The notes below the pieces were generated by a model that searched no databases, was not told where the DNA came from, and saw only the letters and a list, made by a program, of their open reading frames with translations. Shown here one piece after another: positions 9,555 through 17,649 of a stretch of 64,000 bases of DNA (position 1 is the stretch's first letter; each line of letters begins with the position of its first letter). Source of the DNA: Variovorax boronicumulans (GTDB lineage: Bacteria; Pseudomonadota; Gammaproteobacteria; Burkholderiales; Burkholderiaceae_C); the NCBI RefSeq assembly GCF_029892485.1, contig NZ_JARXVG010000001.1:1026402-1090401 (forward strand), read 5' to 3'. The position numbers and the translations under genes are program-made.

Positions 9555-10469
9555 ATGACAAGACTGGTAGCAATCGACTGGGGCACGAGTTCGCTGCGCG
9601 GCGCCCTGCTGGACGCCGACGGCAAGGTACTCGAAGAGCGCAGCGATGCGCGCGGCATCCTCAAGGTGCCCGACGGCGGATTCCCCGCGGTCTTCGACGC
9701 GCTGTTCGGCGACTGGATGCGCCTGGAAGGGGCGCACTGCCTCATCTCCGGCATGGCCGGCAGCAAGCAGGGCTGGGTCGAGGCGCCGTACTGTGCCTGC
9801 CCGGCGGGCCGTGTCGAAGTGGGGCGCAAGATCATCCACATCGACGCGGTTCCCGGTGCGCGCATCGCCATCGTGCCCGGCCTCAGCGACGAACACGACG
9901 GCGTGCCCGACGTGATGCGTGGCGAGGAGGTGCAGATCTTCGGCGCCATGTCGCTCACCGGTGCGAGCGACGGCCTCTTCGTGCTGCCGGGCACCCACAA
10001 CAAGTGGGCCACCGTCAGCAAAGGCCGCGTTGCAGGCTTTCGAACCTGCATGACGGGCGAGTTCTACGCACTGCTGAGCCAGCATTCGATCCTCGCGCGT
10101 ACGCTCGATGCCGCCGCGCCGCTCGACGAAGCGGCGTTCCTTCAGGGCGTGACGCAATCCGAGAACGGCCACGGCCTGCTGCACAACGCCTTCGGCACAC
10201 GCACGCTTGCGCTGTTCGAGCGCATGCCGAAGGAAGAGCTGTCGAGCTACCTCTCGGGCCTGCTGATCGGCGAAGAGCTTCGCACCCAGTCGCTGCACGC
10301 GGTCGGCGAGGTGGTGCTGATCGGCTCGCCGGTGCTCACCGAGCGCTACACCCTGGCGCTGCGCGCCGCCGGCGTTGCCACGCGCACGCTGGGCGCCGAA
10401 GCCACCTGGGCCGGACTGCATGCGCTGTCCGGCTTTCTTGCAGCAGACAGCAACAGAACTCAGCCATGA
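9555..10469 (+). CDS. dgoK: 2-dehydro-3-deoxygalactonokinase
   Basis: A 304-residue sugar-acid kinase of the DgoK family, phosphorylating 2-keto-3-deoxygalactonate (or an epimer) with ATP to the 6-phosphate. The ATPase-fold phosphate loop DWGTSSLRGALLD is at the N-terminus, and the family blocks ISGMAGSKQGW, MRGEEVQIFGA and LPGTHNKWA follow. It starts one base after the dehydratase stop and its own stop overlaps the start of the aldolase gene (ATGA), so the three genes are translationally linked. Operon order dehydratase-kinase-aldolase is the De Ley-Doudoroff galactonate arrangement. Confidence 0.92.
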   Translation: MTRLVAIDWGTSSLRGALLDADGKVLEERSDARGILKVPDGGFPAVFDALFGDWMRLEGAHCLISGMAGSKQGWVEAPYCACPAGRVEVGRKIIHIDAVPGARIAIVPGLSDEHDGVPDVMRGEEVQIFGAMSLTGASDGLFVLPGTHNKWATVSKGRVAGFRTCMTGEFYALLSQHSILARTLDAAAPLDEAAFLQGVTQSENGHGLLHNAFGTRTLALFERMPKEELSSYLSGLLIGEELRTQSLHAVGEVVLIGSPVLTERYTLALRAAGVATRTLGAEATWAGLHALSGFLAADSNRTQP

Positions 10470-11107
10470 CCACGCCCCTCGAAAAATTCAACGCCGCGAT
10501 GCGCGAACTGCCGCTCGTGGCCATCCTTCGCGGCCTCTCTCCCGCCGAGGCCGCGGACGTCGGCGATGCCATCGTCGAGCCCGGCTTCCGGCTGCTCGAG
10601 GTGCCGCTCAATTCGCCGCAGCCGCTGGACAGCATCGCGCTCATGCGCGCGCGCTTTCCAGAGGCGCTGGTGGGCGCAGGCACGGTGCTCGATGCGCAGC
10701 AGGTGCGCGACGTGCATGCGGCCGGCGGCGAACTGATCGTTTCGCCCAACTTCAACGCCGCGGTCATCGCCGAGGCCGTGAAGCTCGGCATGGTCTGCCT
10801 CCCCGGCGTGGTGACGCCGACCGAGGCCTTCGGGGCGCTGGCAGCCGGTGCCACCGGGCTCAAGTTGTTTCCCGCCGAACTGGCGTCGCCCGCAGTGGTG
10901 AAGGCATTGCTCGCCGTGCTCCCCACCGGCACGCCGGTGATGCCCGTGGGTGGCATCACGCCGCTGAACATGGCCGAGTGGCGCACGGCCGGTGCGGCCG
11001 GCTTCGGCATCGGCTCCGCGCTCTACAAGCCCGGCAAGCAGGCCCCGGCCGTGCGCGAGGATGCGCAGAAGTTCGTCGCGGCCTGGACGGGCACCACGCA
11101 CGCCTGA
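10466..11107 (+). CDS. dgoA: 2-dehydro-3-deoxy-6-phosphogalactonate aldolase
   Basis: A 213-residue class I aldolase of the KDPG/KDPGal family that splits the kinase product into pyruvate and glyceraldehyde-3-phosphate. The Schiff-base Lys is in ATGLKLFPAE, the Arg of VAILRGL near residue 20 binds the substrate carboxylate, and the phosphate-binding glycine stretch is PVGGITPLNM. It differs clearly from the second KDPG aldolase at 22081 (which has the [10 protein letters not shown]-terminus of Eda), supporting assignment to the galacto-configured substrate. The start overlaps the dgoK stop by four bases. Confidence 0.9.
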   Translation: MTTPLEKFNAAMRELPLVAILRGLSPAEAADVGDAIVEPGFRLLEVPLNSPQPLDSIALMRARFPEALVGAGTVLDAQQVRDVHAAGGELIVSPNFNAAVIAEAVKLGMVCLPGVVTPTEAFGALAAGATGLKLFPAELASPAVVKALLAVLPTGTPVMPVGGITPLNMAEWRTAGAAGFGIGSALYKPGKQAPAVREDAQKFVAAWTGTTHA

Positions 11108-11152
11108 TCCATCCAGCGCCTCGCTGTTCACAAGAAAAAAGAAGGAGACCCG

Positions 11153-11890
11153 ATGTCCGCAGAATCCGACTACGCCAGCCCCGCCGTCAGCAAGCTGCGG
11201 GAAGACCTCTCGCTGGCCTTGCGCGCCGCCGCCCACCACGGGCTGTCCGAAGGGGTCTGCAACCACTTCAGCGTGATGGTGCCGGGCGCGCAGGACCGCT
11301 ACCTGATCAATCCGCGCGGCCTGCACTGGAGCGAGATCGGCCCCGACGACATCGTGTTGATCGACGTGCACGGCGAAGTGCTGGCCGGCCGCCATCGGGT
11401 GGAGCCGACCGCCCTCTTCATCCACGGCGCGGTGCACAGGCTCACCGGGCATGCGGTCGTGCTGCACTGCCACATGCCTTACGCCACCGCGCTCACCATC
11501 ACGGTCGACCGCGCGCTCGATCCGACCGCCAGCCAGAACGCGATGCGCTACATGAACCGCATCGCGATCGACGCGGTCTACAACGGCCTGGCGCTCGACG
11601 ATGCCGAGGGCGAGCGCATTGCCCGTGCAATGGCCGGCAAGGATGTCGCGTTCCTCGCGAACCACGGCGTGATCGTGGCGGGCTCCAACATCGCGCATGC
11701 CTACGACGACCTCTACTACCTCGAACGTGCGTGCCTGCACCAGGTGATCGCGCAATCGACCGGGCGGCCGCTGGTGCCCGTCGATGCGAAGCTGGCCGCG
11801 CATATGGCGGCGCAGATCCAGGGCGAGCGCGAGCAGTCGGACCTGTTCTTCGAGGCGCTGCGCCGCATGCTGCCCGCCCCGCGCGCCTGA
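11153..11890 (+). CDS. Class II aldolase/adducin family protein
   Basis: A 245-residue protein of the fuculose-phosphate aldolase/adducin fold. The metal-binding region reads HCHMPYATAL, the helix before it carries EPTALFIHGAVHR, and the second metal-site block is LANHGVIVAG. These are Zn-dependent aldolases or epimerases, but many members next to sugar-acid operons have no assigned reaction. It lies 45 bases after dgoA in the same direction, with a clear AGGAG ribosome site, so it is probably the last gene of the operon. It might act on a side substrate of the same sugar. Family assignment is firm; activity is open. Confidence 0.8.
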   Translation: MSAESDYASPAVSKLREDLSLALRAAAHHGLSEGVCNHFSVMVPGAQDRYLINPRGLHWSEIGPDDIVLIDVHGEVLAGRHRVEPTALFIHGAVHRLTGHAVVLHCHMPYATALTITVDRALDPTASQNAMRYMNRIAIDAVYNGLALDDAEGERIARAMAGKDVAFLANHGVIVAGSNIAHAYDDLYYLERACLHQVIAQSTGRPLVPVDAKLAAHMAAQIQGEREQSDLFFEALRRMLPAPRA

Positions 11891-12109
11891 GCGCGCGCGG
11901 ACAAGCACACGGCCTCCCGGCCTACAACCAACGGCACACCCGCGACAGCGCCCGGCGGGCGCACCACGCATTAGCATGGGTGGCATGCCCACTGGACGTC
12001 ACGCGTCTACGGGCTGCTTACAGCTCTTCATCCGATTTCGCCTCAGCCTTACACAAGGTTCACACAGGGCGGCGACGATGAGGCTTCCAACCACTCCACG
12101 GGAGTTGAA

Positions 12110-12427
12110 ATGAAAAAGCTCACTTTTGCAGTCGCCGCAGCCGCCTTGATGTCGCTGGCTGCACTCAGCGCACCGGCGCAGGCCCAGACCGGCGGCCGCT
12201 TCATCCAGGCCCAGGTGTACGTGGTGCCCGCACCGCCGCCACCGCGCCGCTACTACGCGCCGCCGCCTCCGCGCCACTTTCACCCCGGCTACCACCGCGA
12301 TGGCCGTCGCTACGACCATGGCCGCCGCTGGGATGACCGCCGCCACTACGGCGGCCGCCGGGACAACGATGGAGACGGCGTGCCCAACCGCTACGACCGC
12401 CGGCCCAACAATCCGTACCGCAACTGA
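12110..12427 (+). CDS. Small secreted Arg/Tyr/Pro-rich protein with a TSP3-like Asp motif
   Basis: A 105-residue protein with a clean Sec signal peptide (residues 1-25, ending PAQAQ). The mature part is extremely rich in Arg, Tyr, His and Pro (PPPPRRYYAPPPPRHFHPGY) and ends with DNDGDGVPNRYDRRPNNPYR. That last piece has the Asp/Asn spacing of thrombospondin type-3 or OmpA-linker calcium-binding repeats (DxDxDGVxD..D..P..P). Similar small periplasmic proteins are common in Burkholderiales, with no function known to me. An AT-rich leader and GGGAG ribosome site precede the ATG, and a strong terminator follows, so it is monocistronic. Confidence 0.8.
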   Translation: MKKLTFAVAAAALMSLAALSAPAQAQTGGRFIQAQVYVVPAPPPPRRYYAPPPPRHFHPGYHRDGRRYDHGRRWDDRRHYGGRRDNDGDGVPNRYDRRPNNPYRN

Positions 12428-12436
12428 TCGATGAAG

Positions 12437-12463
12437 AAACCCGGGCCGAGCGCCCGGGTTTTT
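12437..12463 (+). terminator. Rho-independent terminator after the small secreted protein gene
   Basis: A 10-base perfect stem, AAACCCGGGC / GCCCGGGTTT, with a five-base loop (CGAGC) and a run of five T. It lies 10 bases after the stop codon at 12427. The A/T-flanked stem could also work on the minus strand for the MATE gene converging at 12486. Confidence 0.9.
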
Positions 12464-12485
12464 CCTTGAGGGATGCCGAGCGCGC

Positions 12486-13913
12486 TCAGGCCTGCGCCAC
12501 GCGGCGCAGCAATCCAGTGGGCGTGCGCGGCCAGCCCACGCGGCCGAACCAGGCGCCGCCTGCAATCGCCGAGGCGATCACGATGCCGTACACCACCAGC
12601 GCCACGCCCTGCGCCGCGAACACGCCGGTGAGACCGCCACCCCAGCGCAGCGCAAGCCAGCCGCCCGTGCCCGCCACCGCGAGCCGCGCGATATTGCCGA
12701 GCACCGGCCACATCAGGCGTCCCGCGCCCTGCGAAGCGAAGTACAGGACCAGTCCCACGCCGAAGAAGCCGTAGAGCGGCCCCACCACGCGCAGGTAGTG
12801 CGCGCCGGTCTCCAGCATCGCGGGGTCGTTGCCGAACAGCAGCAGCCACGGACGCGGGAATAACGCGGCCGCGAGGCCGATGGTTTCGGTCAGCGCGAAG
12901 GCCAGCGCCGCGCCGGCCCAGGTGGCGCGCAGCGCGCGTTCGCGCTGCCCCGCGCCCATGCAGGTGCCGACCATTGCGACCAGCGGCGCGCCCAGGCCGA
13001 ACACCAGCGGCACCAGCAGGTATTCCAGCCGCGACGCCGTGCCGTAGCCGGCCAGCGCGCCCGAGCCGAAGTGGCCGGTGAGCGCTGTCGCGATGCCGAT
13101 CGACAGATTGGTCGCCACCGTCGACACCGCACCCACGAGCCCGATGCGGAGGATGTCGCGGAACATCGGCCACTGCAGCTTCAGCGCCGACAGCGTCGGC
13201 TTGAGCAGGCTGCGCGGCGAGCGCAGGTAAATGATCAGCGCAATGGAGCCCAGCAGGTAGTACAGCAACAGCGCCATCGCGCCGCCAGCGATGCCCATGC
13301 CCGGAATCGGCCCCCAGCCGAAGATGAGAAGCGGCGATGCCGGAATGAGGAACACCACGCCCACCACCGTGACGTTGGCCGGCACCGCCATGTTGCCGGT
13401 GCCGCGGATGATGGCCGAGAGCGAGTTGAAGAGCCACACCAGCACAGCACCCGCGAACACCCAGTTCGAGTACGTCAGTGCGGCATCGAGCGAGGCGCCC
13501 GTGCCGCCCATGATTCCGTAGAGCCAGCGTCCGCCGGCCAGGAGCGCCAGCGAAAAGAACAGGCCGAAGCCGAGCGCGATGACGACCGCATGCCACACCA
13601 GCGCATCGGCGTTGTCGCGGCGGCGTGCGCCGAGCGCGCGGGCGATCGACGAGGCGATGCCGCCACCCATCGCGCCGCTGGAGGTCATCTGCATCAGCAT
13701 CACGATCGGGAACACCAGCGCCATGCCTGCGAGCGCATCGGTGCCGAGCTTGCCGACGAAGTAGGTCTCGATGAGCCCGACGGAGGCCTGCGCCACCATC
13801 ACGAGCACATTGGGGGCGGCCAGGCGCAGCAGCGTGGGGACGATGGGCGCCTCCAGCAGCAGGCGGGTGCGCGGATCGAGTTCGGCGTTGGCCGAGGTCG
13901 CGGAGGTGGTCAT
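12486..13913 (-). CDS. MATE family efflux transporter
   Basis: A 475-residue inner-membrane protein with about 12 transmembrane helices in two homologous halves, typical of MATE (NorM/DinF) cation- or proton-coupled drug exporters. The N-terminal half shows APNVLVMVAQASVGLIETYF and the GTDALAGMALVFPI block of the family; the second half repeats this near residue 260. It is the third gene of a leftward set MarR-MFS-MATE, starting 19 bases after the MFS stop, so it is likely co-expressed and under MarR control. Substrate unknown. Confidence 0.9.
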   Translation of the reverse strand: MTTSATSANAELDPRTRLLLEAPIVPTLLRLAAPNVLVMVAQASVGLIETYFVGKLGTDALAGMALVFPIVMLMQMTSSGAMGGGIASSIARALGARRRDNADALVWHAVVIALGFGLFFSLALLAGGRWLYGIMGGTGASLDAALTYSNWVFAGAVLVWLFNSLSAIIRGTGNMAVPANVTVVGVVFLIPASPLLIFGWGPIPGMGIAGGAMALLLYYLLGSIALIIYLRSPRSLLKPTLSALKLQWPMFRDILRIGLVGAVSTVATNLSIGIATALTGHFGSGALAGYGTASRLEYLLVPLVFGLGAPLVAMVGTCMGAGQRERALRATWAGAALAFALTETIGLAAALFPRPWLLLFGNDPAMLETGAHYLRVVGPLYGFFGVGLVLYFASQGAGRLMWPVLGNIARLAVAGTGGWLALRWGGGLTGVFAAQGVALVVYGIVIASAIAGGAWFGRVGWPRTPTGLLRRVAQA

Positions 13914-13932
13914 GGCTGGAGCGTCCCGATCA

Positions 13933-15252
13933 TCAGGCGCGCGCGCCTGCCGCGGCGGGCGTCACTGGGGTGCCGGCCTTTGCAGCCGGGCGGCGGATCA
14001 TCATCACGATCACCGCCGCGACGAGGCAGGCGGCACCGGCTGCGTACAGCGCCGGCGTGTAGGTCAGCAGCAGCGTGCGCGCGAAGCCCGCGCCGTATGC
14101 GGCCGTGGCGGCGCCCAGCTGGTGCGCGGCAAAGATCCAGCCGAACACGAGGCCCACCTTGGCCGGGCCGAAGGTGGCGCCGGCGAGTTTGACGGTCGGC
14201 GGCACGGTGGCGATCCAGTCGAGGCCGTAGAACATCGCGAAGAGGCCCAGCCCGTAGATGGTGAATTCGGAGTGCGGCAGCCAGAACAGCGACAGGCCGC
14301 GAAGGCCGTAGTACCAGAAGAGCAGCTTGCGGTTGTCGTAGCGGTCCGAGAGCCAGCCCGAAAGAATGGTGCCCACGAAGTCGAAGGCGCCCATCATCGC
14401 AAGCACCGAGGCCGCCGGCACCGCGCCCATGCCGTTGTCGCCGCACAGCGAGATGAAGTGCGTCTGCACGAGGCCGTTGGTGCTGAGGCCGCAGATGAAG
14501 AAGGTGCCGGCCAGGATCAGGAAGGTGCGGTTGGTCGCCACCTCCTTCAGCACGCGGAACGGCGTGGCGAAATTCATCATCGCCACGGGCGCGGCCGGTG
14601 CGGCTGGTTGGGTGCCGGGCTTTTCGCCGTAGGGTAGCAGGCCAACGTCGGACGGCCGGTTGCGCACGAGGCACAGCGCGAGCACGGCGATCAGCACGCT
14701 GCCGATCACGATCGGCACGATGGCCGAGCGCCAGCCCCAGTGCTCGATCATCCAGGCCGCGAACGGCAGGAAGGCCAGTTGCCCCGTCGCCGAGCTGGCG
14801 GTGAGCATGCCGATGACCAGCCCGCGGCGCGCGACGAACCAGCGGTTGGCCACCACCGCGCCGAGCACCAGTGCCGTCATGCCGGTGCCCAGGCCCAGCA
14901 TCAGGCTCCAGAGCACGAAGAGCTGCCACAGCTGCGAGGCCATGGTGACCAGCGCCATGCCCATGCCGACCAGCGCGAGCCCGGTACAGATCACCGCGCG
15001 CAGGCCGTAGCGTTCCATCAGCACCGCGGCGAACGGGCCCATGAGGCCGAAGAGCGCGAAGCGCAGTGCGAGCGCCGACGAGATCTGCTCGGTGCTCCAG
15101 CCGAACTCCTTGCCCAGCGGTTGCAGCATCGCGCCCGGCAGGCCCAATGCGGCCGACATCGTCAGCATGGTCAGGAAGGTGATGGCGGCGACGATCCATC
15201 CGTAGTGGATGCCGCGGCGCTGCAGCCATGCGGAAACTTGGGTGGCGAACAT
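13933..15252 (-). CDS. MFS transporter
   Basis: A 439-residue major facilitator with 12 predicted helices. It begins with HYGWIVAAITFLTMLTMSA, a form seen in the monocarboxylate/oxalate-formate-like MFS branch, and has the loop 2-3 motif GPFAAVLMERYGLR (G-x3-D/E-R-x-G-x-R). The substrate cannot be set; small organic acids or drugs are both possible. The ATG at 15252 is used because the protein family begins there; the upstream in-frame residues overlap the marR reading region and look random. It sits between the marR and MATE genes in one leftward unit. Confidence 0.88.
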   Translation of the reverse strand: MFATQVSAWLQRRGIHYGWIVAAITFLTMLTMSAALGLPGAMLQPLGKEFGWSTEQISSALALRFALFGLMGPFAAVLMERYGLRAVICTGLALVGMGMALVTMASQLWQLFVLWSLMLGLGTGMTALVLGAVVANRWFVARRGLVIGMLTASSATGQLAFLPFAAWMIEHWGWRSAIVPIVIGSVLIAVLALCLVRNRPSDVGLLPYGEKPGTQPAAPAAPVAMMNFATPFRVLKEVATNRTFLILAGTFFICGLSTNGLVQTHFISLCGDNGMGAVPAASVLAMMGAFDFVGTILSGWLSDRYDNRKLLFWYYGLRGLSLFWLPHSEFTIYGLGLFAMFYGLDWIATVPPTVKLAGATFGPAKVGLVFGWIFAAHQLGAATAAYGAGFARTLLLTYTPALYAAGAACLVAAVIVMMIRRPAAKAGTPVTPAAAGARA

Positions 15253-15343
15253 GGGGCCTCGGCTGTTGGAATGAGATGTGGAGGAGGAAAGGAAATCCGG
15301 TCCGCGTTGCGATCGCGCGGCTGTGTCGTGTGGGTGGTGTGCT

Positions 15344-15799
15344 TCAGTCCTGAAGGTCTGCGGCTTCGTCCGCGCCCAGCAGTTCGAGCGACTCGTCGAT
15401 GAGCTGGTGCAGCGCCAGCACGCGCTCCACGCCCAGCAGCGCATTGAGCTTCTGCTGCGCGGTCTTCCAGTGGTGCTGCGCTTCGCGCCACTTGGCCTCG
15501 CCTTCGGGCGTGAGCGCCACCAGGAGGCTGCGCGCATCGGCACCGGCGCTTTGCGCAATCCAGCCCGCGGCGATCAGCGGCTGCAGGTTGCGGCTCAAGG
15601 TGGAAGCAGTCATCTTGAGCTCGCTCGCAAGGTCGACCGGGCGGGAGGAGCCCAGCCGCTTGAGGTTCGACAGCAGCGAGTACTGCGTGGTCTTCAGGCC
15701 GCTCCTGGACACCTCGGCGTCGTAGTGCGTCGACAGGCGACGCATGAGCTGTCGTACTTTGAAACTGGTGCAGCCGCGCGGCTTGGTCTGAATGTCCAT
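15344..15799 (-). CDS. MarR-family transcriptional regulator
   Basis: A 151-residue winged helix-turn-helix repressor. The recognition region reads SRPVDLASELKMTASTLSRNLQPLIAAGWI, with the wing at QSAGADARSLLVALTPEG. Flanking helices form the dimer interface. MarR proteins usually repress their own operon and a divergent gene until a phenolic or other small ligand binds. Here the operon continues to an MFS and a MATE exporter, and the divergent gene is a thioesterase; a candidate operator sits between (15816-15828). An in-frame codon seven residues upstream is possible, but the ATG at 15799 fits the family length better. Confidence 0.88.
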   Translation of the reverse strand: MDIQTKPRGCTSFKVRQLMRRLSTHYDAEVSRSGLKTTQYSLLSNLKRLGSSRPVDLASELKMTASTLSRNLQPLIAAGWIAQSAGADARSLLVALTPEGEAKWREAQHHWKTAQQKLNALLGVERVLALHQLIDESLELLGADEAADLQD

Positions 15800-15815
15800 G
15801 GGCGATGATTGTAGG

Positions 15816-15828
15816 TGCAACTATTGCA
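15816..15828. promoter_or_regulatory. Candidate MarR operator (TGCAA-N3-TTGCA)
   Basis: A perfect inverted repeat TGCAA-CTA-TTGCA lies in the 75-base gap between the divergent marR and thioesterase genes. It is nested in a wider symmetric block running from ATTGTA (15808) to TACAAT (15836). MarR proteins bind short AT-rich palindromes like this over their own promoters. The assignment rests on symmetry and position. Confidence 0.55.
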
Positions 15829-15874
15829 TATACAATTCACAACCTCATTCAAAGCCCCCAGGAGCAGTACAGGC

Positions 15875-16423
15875 ATGACGCAACCCACCAGCCAGCTCGA
15901 CGCATGGATCGCCGAGGAACGCGCGATCACCGACCGCCTCGAAGGTGGCCCCGGCCCCGGACTCGCCCGCCCCGAGCAGATCGCCGGCAAGACCGGGCTC
16001 GAAGTGATGCAGGCGATGCTGAACGGCGAGATTCCCTACGCGGCCATCGCCAAGACGCTGGACTTCACGATCGTCTCGGTGAGCAAGGGCGTCGCCGTGT
16101 TCCAGGGCACGCCCCTCGCACAGCACTTGAACCCGCTGGGCACCATCCACGGCGGCTGGGTCGCCACGATGCTCGACTCGGCCCTGGGCTGCTCGGTCCA
16201 CACGATGATGCCGGCCGGCCGCGCCTACACGACCGCCGAACTGAGCGTGAACTACGTGAAGGGCCTCACGCCGAAGGTGCAGCGGGTGCGCGCCGAGGGC
16301 AAGGTGATCCACTGCGGCAGGCAGCTCGCGACGGCTGAGGCAAGGCTCTTCGGGGCGGACGGCACGCTGTATGCGCATGCGACGACGACGTGTTTGGTGT
16401 TCGAGATTCCAACGGCCCGGTGA
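15875..16423 (+). CDS. PaaI-type hotdog-fold thioesterase
   Basis: A 182-residue acyl-CoA thioesterase of the hotdog fold. The characteristic NPLGTIHGGWVATMLDSALG block (HGG plus the following catalytic Asp) is central, and ELSVNYVKGL forms the next strand. The family hydrolyses aryl- or short acyl-CoA esters in the cytoplasm. The ATG at 15875 has an AGGAG site just before it; the open frame upstream is in the regulatory region. It is divergent from marR, so it is probably controlled by the same repressor, suggesting that the MarR ligand is an aromatic acid or its CoA ester. That last link is inference. Confidence 0.87.
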   Translation: MTQPTSQLDAWIAEERAITDRLEGGPGPGLARPEQIAGKTGLEVMQAMLNGEIPYAAIAKTLDFTIVSVSKGVAVFQGTPLAQHLNPLGTIHGGWVATMLDSALGCSVHTMMPAGRAYTTAELSVNYVKGLTPKVQRVRAEGKVIHCGRQLATAEARLFGADGTLYAHATTTCLVFEIPTAR

Positions 16424-16474
16424 CGCAGTAGGCCTTCTGCTTGTAAGTCCAAAAGGCTCCTGCCTCTTTCCTGT

Positions 16475-16493
16475 CTTGATAATTGTTCGCATC
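16475..16493 (-). promoter_or_regulatory. Fur-box-like site upstream of fbpA
   Basis: Read on the minus strand the 19 bases are GATGCGAACAATTATCAAG. This matches the site before the siderophore receptor (59837-59855) at 16 of 19 positions, the first 13 consecutively. It resembles the betaproteobacterial Fur consensus (GAT-x-GAA-x-ATT-x-TCATT style). It lies 64 bases before the fbpA start codon, in the only AT-rich part of the gap, so iron-dependent repression of fbpABC is expected. Confidence 0.65.
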
Positions 16494-16556
16494 GGCGGCC
16501 GCAGGCCGGCCCGCCGGTGTCTCCCCAAGAACATCTATCGAACTGGAGGATCTTTC

Positions 16557-17609
16557 ATGACCCAACGCTCCCGCGTCCGCGCTGCGCACGCCCTGATCGG
16601 CGCCACCACTGCATGGCTCGCCCTCACCGCCCTGCCCACGCACGCCGCCGAAGAACTCACGCTCTACACGACGCGGGAGCCCGCGTTGATCCAGCCGCTG
16701 ATCTCCGCCTTCAGCGCGCAGAGCAACATCAAGGTCAATACCGTGTTCGTGAAAGACGGGCTCCTGGAGCGGGTGAAGGCCGAGGGCGCACGCTCGCCGG
16801 CCGACGTGCTGATGACGGTGGACATCGGCAACCTGATGGACCTCGTCGATGGCGGCGTGACGCAGCCCGTGAAATCGCCCGCGCTCGAATCGGCCATCCC
16901 GGCCAACCTGCGCGGCGCCGACGGCCAGTGGTTCGCGCTCTCGCTGCGCGCCCGTGTTCTGTATGCCGACAAGATGCAACCGCTCACCAGCTTCCGCTAC
17001 GAAGACCTGGCCAACCCGAAGTACAAGGGCAAGGTCTGCATCCGCGCGGGCCAGCATCCCTACAACACGGCCCTCGTCGCAGCGCTGATCGCGCACGACG
17101 GCGAAGCCAAGGCCGAGCAGTGGCTGCGCGGCGTCAAGGCCAACCTCGCGCGCAAGGCCACGGGCGGCGACCGCGACGTGGCGCGCGACATCCTCGGCGG
17201 CATCTGCGACATCGGCATCGCCAACTCGTACTACGTCGGCCAGATGAAGAGCGCCAAGGAAGGCACCGACGCGCGCAAGTGGGGCGATGCGATCAAGGTG
17301 GTTCGCCCGACTTTCGCCAACGCGAAAAGCGGCGGCACGCACGTCAACATCAGCGGCGCCTCGGTGGCGAAGAATGCACCGCAGCGCGCCAACGCGGTCA
17401 AGCTGATCGAGTTCCTGGTGTCCGAGCCGGCGCAGGCGCTGTATGCGCAGACCAACTACGAGTACCCGGTGCGCAAGGGCGTGGCGCTCGATCCGATCAT
17501 CGGCCAGAGCATCGGCGAATTGAAGGTCGATCCTCTGCCGCTCACCGAGATCGCCAAGTACCGCAAGCAGGCCAGCGCGCTCGTGGACAAGGTCGGCTTC
17601 GACCAGTGA
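16557..17609 (+). CDS. fbpA: Ferric iron ABC importer, periplasmic iron-binding protein
   Basis: A 350-residue periplasmic protein of the FbpA/FutA/AfuA family. The signal peptide ends near residue 30 (LPTHAAEE). The mature protein starts with the family strand LTLYTTREPALIQPLISAF. The adjacent iron-ligating tyrosines are Tyr225-Tyr226 in ANSYYVGQM. It captures free Fe3+ in the periplasm for FbpBC, encoded next. A GGAGGA ribosome site precedes the ATG. The Fur-box-like site upstream supports iron rather than another ligand; related binding proteins can carry 2-aminoethylphosphonate or thiamine, but those lack the Tyr pair. Confidence 0.9.
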   Translation: MTQRSRVRAAHALIGATTAWLALTALPTHAAEELTLYTTREPALIQPLISAFSAQSNIKVNTVFVKDGLLERVKAEGARSPADVLMTVDIGNLMDLVDGGVTQPVKSPALESAIPANLRGADGQWFALSLRARVLYADKMQPLTSFRYEDLANPKYKGKVCIRAGQHPYNTALVAALIAHDGEAKAEQWLRGVKANLARKATGGDRDVARDILGGICDIGIANSYYVGQMKSAKEGTDARKWGDAIKVVRPTFANAKSGGTHVNISGASVAKNAPQRANAVKLIEFLVSEPAQALYAQTNYEYPVRKGVALDPIIGQSIGELKVDPLPLTEIAKYRKQASALVDKVGFDQ

Positions 17610-17619
17610 TGGACCCAAG

Positions 17620-17645
17620 CAGGCACGCCGTGCCGGTGGTGCCTG
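17620..17645 (+). other. Stem-loop between fbpA and fbpB
   Basis: CAGGCAC and GTGCCTG pair across 12 bases; an alternative inner hairpin GGCAC-GCC-GTGCC overlaps. It is followed by AAAAATG, so there is no T-run and no termination is expected. Hairpins after binding-protein genes in ABC operons commonly stabilise the upstream message, giving more binding protein than permease. It ends five bases before the fbpB start codon. Confidence 0.45.
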
Positions 17646-17649
17646 AAAA

